DNA of 64,000 nucleotides, from contig JAXCGZ010001909.1 in the NCBI GenBank assembly GCA_037179515.1, positions 167,501 through 231,500 of the forward strand, written 5' to 3'. Positions 13,046 to 32,203 of this stretch are shown piece after piece. The notes under the pieces were generated by a model. The model worked only from the letters and a program-made list of their open reading frames with translations. It was not told the origin of the DNA and did not search any database. Made by a program: the position numbers and the translations under genes. Source of the DNA: Halocaridina rubra. Taxonomy: Eukaryota; Arthropoda; Malacostraca; Decapoda; Atyidae. The first letter of the stretch is position 1, and each line of letters starts with the position of its first letter.

Positions 13046-13861
13046 AAGGCTCCTAAGAAAGTTAAAAGTGTTAGTGATATTGGCGTCAAATACCCTAAGC
13101 TCATAACAGTGGACACGAAGAAAGAAATAATTTCTAAACATGAAAATGGGGTTCGTGTGTCCGATCTCGCCACGCAGTATAACATGGTGAAATAGTCCAT
13201 CTGTACTATTTTAAAAAATAGAGTGATCCTAAAGGCTAAGGGAGTAAATATATTAACAAAGAAAAGGTCACATATAATAGAAGAGGTAGAAAAATTATTA
13301 TTGTTTAAGATAAATGAAAAACAGCTGGTTGGAGATAGTATTAGCGAGGCCATAATATGCGATAAGGCTTTGTAAATCCACCATAATTTAGTAGTGAACT
13401 CTCCGAGTTCTAGTGGCAGTCAAGTTGAGGATTTTAAAGCCAGCAGAAGCTGGTTTGAACACTTTTATGTTGCCGAACTGGGATTCATAGTGTCATCAGA
13501 CATGGAGAGGCAGCTAGTTCCGACCAAACAAACAACTGATTCTTATGTGAAGTAATTCGCTAAATTTGTTAAGAATGAAGGTTATATCCCGCAACAAGTT
13601 TGTAATTGTGATGAAACGGGTTCTTTTGGAAAAAAAGACCCAAAAGAACCTATATAACCCAAAAGGAGAAATCATTGCCTGGCCACAAACCAGTGAAAGA
13701 CAAACTTACAATTTTATTGTGCCTCTTTAAGTTTACTACTCTGAAACTCCATGTGTTTTTAAGCACAATAACATGTTGACGGCAAGCCTTCCTGTAATGT
13801 GGAGGTCAAATCCAAAGGCTTGGGTAGTGCGGATTTTATTCCTAGAGTGTGTGACAGAGTG
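13046..13861 (+). pseudogene. Tigger D1 transposase, N-terminal half
   Basis: Begins KAPKKVKSVS; the expected start ATG has become AAG at 13046-13048. It reads through a helix-turn-helix DNA-binding segment (EIISKHENGVRVSDLATQY), a CENP-B-like second DNA-binding region (ASRSWFEHF) and the first catalytic block VCNCDETG (first Asp of the DDE/D triad). Several stops (for example near 13194 and 13554) and a frameshift after CDETG destroy it. The frame stops at LECVT, where an insert interrupts it; the coding resumes at 15800. Confidence 0.82.
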
Positions 13862-15799
13862 TTTCGCTCAATGTCAACAGAGGCTGTTAGATGCCTTATT
13901 AAATAAAATTAGTAACATAACTGTTATTTTCTAACTAAAAAAATTAATTCCCTTTAACATAACTCTTATTTTCTAACTAATAAAATAATTCCCACTTCTT
14001 GACTTTCGCAGATTATGATTATTTGCAATTTGTATTTTAGCTTATAGCTAATTCTATATAGCTTATTGACTCTTCTTGTACGTGTAGAAGTATAGCCCCA
14101 ATCTAAAGGCTGCCCCTATTTTTCTGCCTGCTCCGAGCCAAGAAAATTAAGAAACACAGAACCAGTAACCTAACTTTTCATTAGTATTCTCGTTTTATTT
14201 TATTTGCTTCCACTTGTTGCACCTAAAAATACTGTCTCTCCCTTGCATCTCTGCTATAATTTCCTGCCAGGGACCACCACTAAAATAGTCCTTAAAATGA
14301 AATCAGAGCCAATTACTGCTCTAGGAATGTCTCCTACAGATGACGTCACGAAGCACAACGAGGAGACGCTCTTTTTTGGCGCCGAGACTGCCCAGAGGCA
14401 ACATCTCGCCTGGGTGGTCTAAGTTTATTTTCAATATTTTACGTGGCATCTTCACAGGAATTCATCTAGCACAACAAGGTGAGGGATAGTGTATGGTAAA
14501 GCTCGTGGGTCAAGCAAATTGGTTTATTTTCGAGAATTAGTTACATTCGTTACTGGATAAATCTTATGGATTTCTATTCTCAGATTCCATTCCCAGTCAC
14601 ACGAAATTTTGTAGATTACCACACTGGAATCTCACATGCCAAAGTTAATTCCTTAACCTGTAAATTACAGCTGATATATATAGCTGAGAAGTTTCTTTTC
14701 ACTGAATGTGATAAACGAAAATCTCATCCTCTGAAGACTAGTTATGAGCCCGTAAAAATCTATCTCTCTTCCTAATAAATTCTAATTTCATTTCACCCCT
14801 TTCTATCATCGTAAATAAAGTGTTTTTACTTCAAAAACTCGTCAATAAAGCTATTTGCCAAAAAGCCAAATTGCAAATATTCAAAAGGTAATTTTTCCCA
14901 GTTGGCTATGCAAATATTTCTTGTTAACCACATTTTAATGAATGCATACCGTATTTATCTTGCTAATTCTTCATATGTTGGGGATAAAGTGTTTTGAGTT
15001 ATAAGTTGCAAATACCTCAAAAGGTGGTTTTGCACCCTTTTTTTATTGCAAAGTTCTTGTTAACTAAAAGTGAATGAATACTGTATTTATCTCGTAGATT
15101 CTTCCTTTACCCTAAATAGAGTGTTTTACCATATTAATTGCATATCAGTAATAAGCATTGCAACTCTTGTGGTTGCCCACAATTTAAGGAATACATACAG
15201 TACTGTATTTGTCTTGCTTATTCTTCATTTATTGTGAATATATTATTTTCTTTAAAACCAGTAAAGAATTAATGTTTTGTATGCTATTATGGTAGCATAA
15301 ATATTTCTGGTTAGCTGTGAATAACCTATATATATTCATCCAGTAGAATGACATTGGAAACTCATTATATGTGTGCTCATGCTTTCAGTTTCCCATTATA
15401 AACAGTGTGTCATTTCTGTTTCTGAAATTGCAGTGCCCTGTATTCTACTCTGCCTGTGTGACAGAGGTAATCATCGAGTTGAGGCCAAAGTCTTGGCATA
15501 CGTCCGTGGTGCCGGGAAACGAACTCATACTCACCTCCTCCGGGATTCGAGGCAGCATTTTATAAAATTTAATTTGAGAAATTTAATTCAATTCTTTTAA
15601 TGTCATTGCATTTCCAAAATTAAAAGAAAGTTGAATTCTGAGTTTCATTTAACCGACTAATGGTAATAAAAATGGGGTGTTCAAGTACAAATATCTGTCC
15701 TGTCTGTTTGTGAGCTCTTAACCGAGCTCGGTACTTTGAGTCCCCTTAGTAAAACAGAATCTTAAGAACACTCTAGCATCATCATTTAATTAAACCCCC
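13862..15799. other. 1938-bp insert in D1 with 8-bp target duplication
   Basis: The 8-mer ACAGAGTG occurs at 13854-13861 and again at 15800-15807. Removing the insert and one 8-mer restores transposase reading LECVTEWLIEVFA, so this is a precise insertion. The ends show no obvious terminal inverted repeats and no poly-A. Internally there are three diverged direct repeats at about 14935, 15070 and 15180 (each with GAATRCATACYGTATTT-like text). No ORF in it was recognised. The 8-bp duplication fits hAT or P-type insertion, but the family is unknown. Confidence 0.75.
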
Positions 15800-16773
15800 A
15801 CAGAGTGGTTGATTGAAGTGTTTGCGCCAGCAGTGAAAAAAATATCTTGAGGAAAATTTGCCCCTTAAGTGTCTCCTCATAATGGATAATGCTCTTGCCC
15901 ATCCTCCAGGAGTGGAAGTTCTTGCTATACATTACGACTTCATTAAAGTAATCATTTTTGCCTCCCAATACCACTTCTATCCTCCAGCCCATGGACCAAC
16001 GGGTAATTTCTAATTTTAAATAGTTGTATACAAGGGTCTTTTTGCCAGGTGTTTCCAGGTCACCAATGTCACTAATTTGAACCTTCATGATTTCTGGAAA
16101 GACCATTTTAATATCCTCCACGGCATTGGTCTCATTGAAAAAGCATAGACGGAGGTCTCATATTGTACACTGAACTCTGCCTGGAGGAAACTTTGGCCAG
16201 GTTGTGCAACTGATAGAGACTTTGAGGGTTTCAGGCAGTAGTTAGCTATACAAATTGTGGCAAAAGTTTGGGTTTGGAGGTCAATGAGGAGCTGTTGGAG
16301 GACCACAAAGAAGAACTTACCACCGAAGAATTGGTTGAGTTGCAACAGGAACACGTGAAGATTCTCCAAGAGGAGCAGTCACTGGAGCAGGGGGATGAGA
16401 GGGAAAAGGTGTCCAGTGAAGAATTTAAAGAAATTTTTAGTAAGTGGAATGATGGGCAGGCTTTTATTGAGCATCATCACCCAGATAAAACTGTGGGAAA
16501 TAGAGTAGTGAACATGGTAAATGACAATGCAATGAATATTTTTAGAAAATTTACCAGAGAAGAAAAAGACAAATTTCTCTAGATCGTTTCCTTGTCCAAG
16601 TAGCCAGGGAAGCAGCTTCCAAAAGAGAAAAGAGAGAGAAAACACCAGAAATACAGCCTGTATCGGAAAAGTTCCCTAACGTTTTTATGGAAGGGGCTCT
16701 CCTTCCAAAGATTAGTCCCTCTCCTCCTCCACCACCATCCACATATGCCAGCAACAATCATCCACAAAGGTAA
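15800..16773 (+). pseudogene. Tigger D1 transposase, C-terminal half
   Basis: Continues the transposase: TEWLIEVFAP, then CLLIMDNALAHPP with the second catalytic Asp, later FWKDHFNIL and SAWRKLWP, and after a frameshift the acidic, helical tail VNEELLEDHKEELTTEELVE, KEIFSKWNDGQAF and a proline-rich end before a TAA at 16771-16773. These are ordered as in Tigger-1-type proteins. Multiple stops and at least two frameshifts make it non-functional. Confidence 0.82.
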
Positions 16774-17016
16774 ATACAGTACTGTATTTCGATTATTAAT
16801 GTAATTTTCCTTTTACAGAGTATATTGCCTATAACCTGCATTATATTTCATGTTTTTAATGACTTGAAAAACTTTAAAATGAACATTTGTTGTGACCTGG
16901 AACAGATTAATTGAATCTACATGCTTTTCAATGGGCAAAATAAATCCAACCCTCGAACAATCCAAACCAAGAACACTTTTTGGGAACGGATTAAGTTTGT
17001 GGGTTGGGGTCACCAC

Positions 17017-17020
<4 letters not shown>

Positions 17021-17100
<80 letters not shown>
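17021..17100. repeat. (TA)n array between Tigger D1 and D2
   Basis: TA array separating two Tigger elements that lie in opposite orientation. Confidence 0.95.
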
Positions 17101-21535
<4,435 letters not shown>

Positions 21536-21670
21536 TTGAGGATGTGCACACCACGGGATTATGTGCGCACCTGGGTACTGAGGGGTGTGCGTGGGGGTGT
21601 GCACCGGAGAACGGGCGGGCGAACCGTACGGGGACCTCTGAGGGGTGGTAGCTAGAACGAACCCCAGAGA
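21536..21670. other. isolated GC-rich island with inverted repeat
   Basis: A sharply GC-rich block inside very AT-rich DNA. It contains GTGCACACC (about 21545) mirrored by GGTGTGCAC (about 21596) and several GTGTGCG / GTGCGCAC motifs. No coding sense is apparent. It could be the end of an unknown mobile element or a regulatory island. Confidence 0.45.
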
Positions 21671-22139
21671 ATTAATTACATTTTGCTTATATATATAAAT
21701 AAAGCAAACAATTTAAATACAATTATAATTAATAAAACAGTACCTGACACAAGAAACCAGTTTATAATTTACAATAACTACTGCTTAATTCATGAAATGT
21801 TACCATACAGTTACAAAATAATGTTGTTTACAAATGCATTTGAATGACAATAAAATTACTTAATATTACAAGTACTGCATACAGGAGATGGTGCTTAGTG
21901 AGCATAATATAATATTATAGAGAGTTGAATAAAATGAAAAAAGTAAGAACTAATTATTTGCCTATCTTTACCATGGCTACTTCATCAGAAAATAATAAGT
22001 AGGCACCATACATTGAAATGGCAAAGCTGCTAATACTATATATTTGTATACACAATGGAATGTGCATGAAATAAATAAATTTACAGTTCTTCATTCAGAA
22101 TTTTAAATCTCCTAAAATTGAAAAACATAAAGGAAGAGT
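21671..22139. other. AT-rich DNA, nothing recognised
   Basis: No supportable feature. Confidence 0.5.
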
Positions 22140-22253
22140 GTTGAAGAGTCACAAATACAAGATAGACTTTAAAAGATATCAAAACTGCTTTGTGATGTTG
22201 AAGAGTCACAAATACAAGATAGACTTTAAAAGATATCAAAACTGCTTTGTGAT
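22140..22253. repeat. perfect 57-bp tandem duplication
   Basis: Units 22140-22196 and 22197-22253 are identical, starting GTTGAAGAGTCACAAATAC. Lack of divergence indicates a recent duplication or assembly artefact. Confidence 0.95.
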
Positions 22254-22884
22254 GATGACAGATAAAAAAAACGTGGTAACTATTCACTAATGAGAGACCT
22301 CTGATTAGCTTTCCTTAAGTGTATTCTACAAAAATATGAAGGTAAATTAAATGAACATCTATATATACTATGAACTTGGAGTATGTTTTAGAAAATCTAA
22401 CCTGATATTCATAAATGAGACTATAACACAAGAGATATTTACAAATTATAGCCTTCTATTACAAATTGAATACAGTATATTTCTTGGATAGGAGCCAAAA
22501 CACTATTTTCTTGATCAATAATCAATCCCCTCCGCTGATCGTAATTCTTATGACAGTCTGGTCATATATTAGGATATTGGCTAAATATAAACTGCAATAT
22601 CTACAAGTAAAGATCTTTTAAAAATCGTCCAAAAAAAAAGAAAAGTATAAATGATTTAAGACAAAAAAATGGAATGCCAACTTATACCAGTGATAATGGT
22701 GTTAACTCATAAACAAAGCATATGCAACACAATAAATCCTTCATCACAGAATGCGACAATTTTCTGAAAATCAATTTTCTAATATTTATTCTTTGTGAAA
22801 AACAAATTAATTGCATTTCATTTCAATTGCAATAATATTAAAACTTCCAAAGCCCCAGCAATTTGTACAAAACCGTCAAGAAAT
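22254..22884. other. AT-rich DNA, nothing recognised
   Basis: No supportable feature. Confidence 0.5.
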
Positions 22885-23293
22885 TACAGTGTTCCCCCGG
22901 TTATTCGCACTTCTTGCCAGACGTTATCAGGTTGTAAAGAGAAACAGAGATGGAGAGTGTAATGACCTGTCAGCTGTGAAGGGATTATAAAAGATGTGTA
23001 ATGAATATCCAGCTCTCTGCTGGGTTTTAATATACCTTTGCATTACTTTCATGATGTCTATTTCAATAATTCTGATTAGATCTTATTATTATTATTATCA
23101 TTGGCAACAATAATTTTCCTCTGATGATGATTGCGGAGATTGTCATCATCATCATCATTATTATTATTATTATTAAGGGCTCCTCATTGTTTGTACATCT
23201 GTGGGTTTATTTACTTTTAATAACTGTGTAAAGTGCCACTCCCTAGTTGGCTGGGACAAAGAGAGTGTGGGGGGTTGGGTAGAATAGAATGTT

Positions 23294-23405
<112 letters not shown>

Positions 23406-23478
23406 CTTTCAGTAACTCTTGTTCATTCAACCAAAACTACATTATTTATAGTAAAAATAATGGTTTAATTACGAATTT

Positions 23479-23479
<1 letters not shown>

Positions 23480-23540
<61 letters not shown>

Positions 23541-23595
23541 CTCCCCAATCATCATCAAAGGAAAATTATTGTTGCCAATAATAATAATAATAATA

Positions 23596-23630
<35 letters not shown>
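23480..23630. repeat. (TAA)n arrays in G0 right arm
   Basis: Two TAA tracts (23481-23540, 23577-23630) separated by a segment inversely matching 23110-23140, where (TTA)n occurs. Confidence 0.9.
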
Positions 23631-23941
23631 GATCTAAGGAGAATTTTTAGAATAGACATCATGAAAGTAATGAAGAGGTATAGTAAACCCAGCAGAGAGC
23701 TGGATATTCATTACACATCTTTTATAATCCCTTCACATCTGACAGGTCATTACATTCTCCATCTCTGTTTCTCTTTACAGCCTGATAAAGGCAGTTTTAT
23801 TTTATCATTTTTGGCCTGTCCTGGTGTCATAATCATCTATTTATTTATTTATTTTTTTAAAGGCTGATCCTACTCCGCAGTTTTCCTGGTTCGCGCCGGG
23901 TCACGGAACCGAACTACCGCAATAAGGGGGAGAACACTGTA

Positions 23942-26913
<2,972 letters not shown>

Positions 26914-27179
26914 TACAGTGGCACCTCAAGTCACGAAATCAATCTGTTCCTTAAACGCATTCGTGAGTAGATATATTCATAACTCAAAACAATTTTTCCC
27001 ATTGGAATTCTTGTTAACAAAATTAATCCTTTCCCCAGCCACATGAATATCTTATTCATTTTTTTATGTGTTTATATGTTACAAAAATTTGTAAATGAAT
27101 GGAAAATAACCTTAATTATAGAAAAATACTGTACAGTATATTCTACTGTACTAATATAAAACATGGTACAGTATTTACC

Positions 27180-29019
27180 TTTGTGCTTGATAGTTGCTGG
27201 CACATGTGGATGGTGGTGGTGGAGGAAGAGGAGGAAGAGGACTACTCCTTCGAAGGAGAGTCCCGTTCTATAAAAACGTCGGGCAACTGTTCATGTACAG
27301 GCTGTATTTCTGGTGTTTTCTCTCTACATATGCTCTTGGAAGTGGTTCTCTGGGTGGTATTGGCACAAAAAAACGATCCAGAGAAATTTGTATTTTTCTT
27401 TGTTGATAAATTTTTCTGAAATGAGACATTATATTGTCATTTAAAATGTTCACTGCTTTGTTGCTCAAAGTTTTGTTTGAGAGATGACTATATATGAAAC
27501 CCGGCACATCACTCCACTTACAAAATTTCTTTAAACTTTCCCCTTGAAACCTTTACCCTCTTATCCCCCTCCCCCACTGATTGCTCCTCTTGGAAAGTCT
27601 CCACCTGTTGACATTGCAACTCGATCAATTCTTGGGTGGTGAGTTTTTGTTTGTGGTCCTCCACCAGCCCCTCCATATCCTCCCATTGACCTCCAAGCCC
27701 AAACTTTTGCCTGTGGCCACAATCTGGTTCACTATATTAACAGCTATCTCCTCCTTGAAACTCTTGAAGTTCTATCAGCCACACAACTAGGCCAAAGTTT
27801 CCTCCAGGCAGACTGCAACGTGCAGTAAGAAACCTCCTTCCATGCCTTGTCAATGAGGCCTATGCAGTAGAGGATATTGAAGTGGTCTTTCCAGAATACA
27901 CGCACAGTCAAAATCGACCCCACATAAAAGTGGGAAAAGATGCAGACGAAGAAGAAGAAGGTGACCTGAAAACACCTGGCAAAACGACCCTTTGCATACA
28001 GTTTCTTTACATTGGAAATGACTTGCTGGTCCATGGGATGGATGAGAAGAGTGGTGTTTGAAGAAAGAAACTTGACTTTTATGAAGTCTTACTCAATATC
28101 AAGGTCTTCTTCCAAACTTGGAGGATGGGCAGGAGAATTATCCATTGCCAGAAGACACTTGAGGGGCAAAACTTTGTCCTCAAGATATTCTTGACAGCTG
28201 GGACAAAAACTTCAGTCAACTATTCTATGAATAGGATACTCGCTACCCAAGCCTTGCTATATGACCTCAACATTACCGGATGTCTAGACTTCAATACATT
28301 ATTGCGCTTAAAATGTGCAGATTTTCAGGATGGTAGCTTAAAAGAGGCTAATCTTGCAATCCCCAATTGCATTAGTGCACAATAAAAGTGTAAACCTGTC
28401 CTTCATTGGTTTTTGACCAGGCAGTGACTTCTCTTTGGTTATGTAGTCCTTCTAGGTATTTTTTTCCAAAATATTCCTGTTTCATCACAGTTAAAAACTT
28501 GCTGCGAGAAATAACTATTAGAAAATTCTAGCACATAGGCATCCGCTACCATTTGGTGCAAACTAGCTGCCTCTCCATGCCTAACAACACTATGAATTCC
28601 AGTTCGTCACAGAATTTTTCAAACCAGCCTCTACTTGTTTCAAATTCGTTAATTTTAGCGCCAATAGCACTCGGAGTGTTCACTACTAAACTCATGCATA
28701 TTATAGCCTCACTAACACTATCTCCAGCAAGCTATTTTTCATTTATCCAAACTAACAATAATTTTTCTACCTCTTCCATGATCTGAGACCTATGCTATAT
28801 TGAAATAGTAACTCCTTTAGCCATGTAGGCTGCCTTTAAGGCCTCTTTCTTCTTTGAAAGTACAGATGGTCGATTTTGCCATGTCATACTGTGTGGTGAG
28901 ATCAGAAACACAAACACAGTTCTCAGGTTTAGCTACTATTTCTATATTCGTTTCCACTGTAATACGTTAGGCTTTTTAACACCACTATCACACACACTTT
29001 TCACTTTCTTAGGAGCCAT
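27180..29019 (-). pseudogene. Tigger D3 transposase, frameshifted
   Basis: This copy keeps a start ATG (29017-29019) followed by APKK. Recognisable parts are the helix-turn-helix segment, the region missing from D2 (8500-9000 bp offset: 28510-28740), the LPLKCLL-type catalytic block near 28130-28160, the segment MDQQVISNVKKLYAKGRFARCFQV followed after the foreign segment by FWKDHFNILYCIGLIDKAWKE and SAWRKLWPSC, and the C-terminal acidic tail. Multiple frameshifts prevent a product. The 45-bp segment adds FFFFVCIFSHFYVGS in frame. Confidence 0.78.
27917..27961 (-). repeat. short retroelement tail inserted in D3
   Basis: Minus-strand text has CTTCTTCTTCTTCGTCTGCA followed by a hairpin-like CCCAC-TTTTAT-GTGGGG. 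Aligned with D1 and D2 it is absent from both. A TTC-repeat tail next to such a hairpin resembles LINE/SINE 3' ends; I infer a severely truncated insertion. Confidence 0.45.
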
Positions 29020-29265
29020 AATGAGGGCTAATTTAAAGCAAAAAGCAAAAAAAAAAAAAAAATCTGGAAATCTACAAAGAACAACGAACGAACTTCACAG
29101 TGTGGGCCCCAGTGCAAAATTGAGAGCAAACATGTGGTCGCCCAGGTAAATGTGTTTTCATACCTCATGGACCGTTTGCGGTTTGATTCAAAATTTTGTT
29201 CAAAAATTGTGTTTGTAGGTCGATTTGCTCATGGTTAGGGGCGTTCGTAGGTGGAGATTCACCGG

Positions 29266-29540
29266 TATGTAGATGATATATTTGTTTGTACAAGTACGTG
29301 GAACTTTGGAATCAGCTTACAAAAAATTACGTATCAAATTTTATTCATGATGTAAATATAGATGTTTCACTCCTTTTCATAGATGCATATCTCCATGTAA
29401 AGAACCATACCTTCTCTACTGAGATTTATAATATAGAAAAAGATTTAGGAATATGTCTAAACCAAGAAAGTGAACAGCCCTAAGAGATATAAGAAAATGG
29501 TAATAAAATCTTATATCAAACTCACTTACTCATTGTTCTA
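29266..29540 (+). pseudogene. Penelope-like RT fragment
   Basis: Begins exactly at the D3 end with YVDDIFVCTST, the catalytic box of a reverse transcriptase. After a frameshift it gives VSNFIHDVNIDVSLLFIDAY, HTFSTEIYNIEKDLGICLNQ and, in a third frame, PKRYKKMVIKSYI. The order YVDD, short spacer, FSTxxY, CLNxxSExPxRYK matches Penelope-like RTs. It is truncated at both ends and frameshifted. Confidence 0.6.
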
Positions 29541-29758
29541 ACTTTAAAGGAATACAGGGGGTTTTAGGTTTACATGGTCCTCGAGTTACCATGTTTCGTT
29601 GTTACGACACATGCCCATAAATGATTAATAAATTCCTGTATTAATATAATCAATTTTTCGACCTATTCGGTTTGTGTGGTAAATAAAACTTTGCATGCTG
29701 AAGAGTTTGTGAGCATGGCAGACGAATACACAGCTAGCAGCCATGTTGTATACAAATA

Positions 29759-30089
29759 CAGGGTGTCCCCATTTTAAGTTGTTTTGAGTTAAGTCGTGTC
29801 GAGGTTACATCAGAGACCAATAAATAATTAATTAATCAATTTTCCAACATACCAGTCATACAGATGCAAACCAACCACAGTAGTAAAGGCCAGCAGTACT
29901 GTAAATAGTGTAATTTAACTATTTTTATGTATTAGATTAAGAAATTAAATTATTTTTCTATGTTTTAGAGTATTTATTTTTAGCACTGAGAGGACCTAGG
30001 TTCGAATTTTAGGTGTGTTACGACATAAGTAAATCCGACTTAAGTCAGCTGTCAGGAATGGAACCCTGACGTAAAGTGGGGACCCCCTG
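29759..30089. mobile_element. 331-bp miniature E element nested in E1
   Basis: Termini CAGGGTGTCCCCATTTTAAG and (reversed) CAGGGGGTCCCCACTTTACG, flanked by TA at 29757-29758 and 30090-30091. It keeps the E-family 3' UTR (GGTTCGAATTTTAGGTGTG, GTCAGCTGTCAGGAATGG) but no coding region, so it is an internal-deletion derivative mobilised by the parental transposase. Confidence 0.85.
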
Positions 30090-30546
30090 TATATAAAGTT
30101 AATGGTTTTATTTATTTTTTTGTTTATGTATTTGGTTATTTGAAGGAATAAGATTTAATGCATTTACAAAATTACCAAATACATAGCTGTAAATACAATC
30201 TTCATGTGAACAGTCTGTTGAACATACTGATAAATATGTCGTCACATGGCATTGTTATATAAGTGTACATCAAGGTAATGGTTTTATTTTTATTTATTTG
30301 TTTATGTATTTGGTTATTCGAAGAAATTAGACTTAATTCATTTACAAAATTATCAAATGCATATTCATAAGTCAATATTCATGAGAAACAGTTAGTTGAA
30401 CATGGTGAAAGAATACATCGTCATGTGGCATTAGACTGAGAAAATGAAGAAGCATTGCTCAGTTCACTCTTGTACGCCATATTGTCCTCATGCTCATCCA
30501 CTCTTTTGTAGGATTCACTTGTGGTTGCTTGTTATTGACCTGTATT

Positions 30547-32203
30547 ATGCCTCGCAAGTAAATTTGTGACTCTTCTGATGCCAATGCTTTTAAGAAAAGG
30601 AAAGCCATCACCATGGGAGTTAAAGCAGAAATACTAAAACACTCGGAAAAAGGAGAAACTGCTATGAACACTGGCCGCTCACTGGGGTTAGCCTGTTCGA
30701 CCGCAGCGACAATCATTATGGATAAAGATCGCATCCTTACACAAGTGAAAGGTTCTGCTCTTATGATGTCCACTGTGATTACAAATCAGTGAAGTGGGCG
30801 TATGATTGAGAAGGAAAGGTTATTAGCGCTTTGGCTGAATGACCAGCATTGACGGTGCATCCCAGTGAGCCTCCTGCTGATTCAGAAGAAAACTTAAAGA
30901 TTGTTTAATGCCGTGAAAAGGGAAAAGGGGGAAGAGAGTGAAAGTGAAGAGTTTGTGGCAGTAGGGGTTGGTTTATGCATTTTAAGACTCATGCTAATTT
31001 GCATACCCTTAGGGTGCAAGGCGAAGTTATAAGTGGTTATGATAAAGCAGCAAAATAGTATCCAGTGTGTTAGCAAAAATAATTGTTTGTGTGTCAAACA
31101 AGTACTTAACGTGGATGAGTCTGGCTTGTTTTGGAAGCGGATGTCTAGTCTTACATACATCACCACGGAGGACAGCACCAGGCCATAAAGTCAGCAAGGA
31201 GAGACTGACTTTGCTTTTGGGAGCTAATACTGCTAGAGACTTCAAGCTGATGCCCTTGCTGGTTTACTTGGCAGAAAATCCAAGGGCACTCAAGGGTATT
31301 TGGAAGGGTTGACTGCCTGTCATCTGGAAGTCCAACAAGAATGATTGGATAACCCTTCAGATATTTGAGGTCTGCTTAAGCTTCGATTTTGTACCAAAAG
31401 AAGAGAGGTACTGTACTTCCAAGGTTCTGCCTTTCAGGTGTTGCTAGTGCTGGAAAAGGCCCCTAGTCACCCTTCCATTTGGATGACTTTCATCCTAATA
31501 TCAAGGTGGTTTACCTTCCACCTAATACCACTTCCCTGTCACAATCAATGGATCAAGGTGTCATTGCATCTTTCAAGGCCTACTACCTCCAAAGGACAAT
31601 CAGTATGGTTCTCAAGGCAACTGAGTACAACAAGAACTTGACTCTCATGAAGTTTTGGAAGCCGTACAATAATCATCAGGCTGTGAAGAATATTGCTGAT
31701 TCATGGGAGGAAGTTAAGGAGACAAACTTGAATGGCATCTGTAAGAAAATGTACCCCCAGTTTGTCAATGACTTCCATGACTTTGAGGAGACAGTTGAGG
31801 CTGTCACCAAGAGAGTTGTTGCCCTTAGTGAGGAGCTCAATTTGGAGGTGGGGCCCAATGATGTACCAGAGATGCTGGCATCTCATTGAGAAGAGTTATC
31901 TACTGAGGATCTCATTCAACTGGAGAAGTAGAGTGTTGAAGAAAATGAAGATATACCAAGCCCAGAGTCCAAGATATTCACAATCAGGGAACTGGAAGAA
32001 TTGTTTGCCCTGATAGAGGAAGGGCTGGCAAAGCTCAAGGCTCAGGACCCCATAATGCCAGGTACACTAAGGTAGCCAGAATGATAACTGATTCCCTGCA
32101 CTGTTACAAAGAAGTTTGGGAGGAGAAGAAAAGGGCATCCTTCCAGACTCGCCTCAAACAAATTTTTGTGAGGGTAGAGCCCCCACCAACAGATACTGAA
32201 TAA
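30547..32203 (+). pseudogene. Tigger E1 transposase (jerky/CENP-B type), decayed
   Basis: ATG at 30547. The N-terminal helix-turn-helix is readable (SDANAFKKRKAITMGVKAEI, SLGLACSTAATIIMDKDRI), then after stops and frameshifts VLNVDESGLFWKRM (first catalytic Asp) near 31105, LLVLEKAPSHPS near 31440, TTSLSQSMDQG near 31530 and the long helical C-terminal part (AVKNIADSWEEVKETNLNGI, FVNDFHDFEETVEAVTKRV). The position of the second catalytic Asp reads Glu. At least six disruptions; not functional. Confidence 0.8.

Larger units (their letters stand above)
26916..29265 (-). mobile_element. Tigger/pogo-like DNA transposon D3
   Basis: Terminus CAGTGGCACCTCAAGTCACG at 26916 with TA before it. The other end, reversed, is CCGGTGAATCTCCACC at 29265 with TA after it. 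At 2.35 kb it is full length for the family and does not have the large insert of D1 or the deletion of D2. A ~45-bp foreign segment sits at 27917-27961. The coding region is on the minus strand. Confidence 0.85.
29555..32203 (+). mobile_element. Tigger/jerky-like DNA transposon E1
   Basis: The 5' terminus CAGGGGGTTTTAGGTTTAC (29555) follows a TA. The element carries a miniature relative at 29759-30089, a 5' UTR and a complete though decayed transposase (30547-32203). It lacks its own 3' terminus: right after the stop codon the sequence joins the 5' UTR of another copy (E2). This is a different family from D1-D3 (TIR CAGGGGGTCCCC-type). Confidence 0.82.

Noticed and set aside
14204..14422. 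Possible host exon (72-codon ORF)
   Set aside because: It lies in the unknown insert, has no recognisable domain and no convincing splice context.
15470..15560. tRNA-like or SINE B-box (reversed GTTCGTTTCCCGGCACC)
   Set aside because: Only one box resembles the promoter; no A box at the right distance and no cloverleaf could be drawn.
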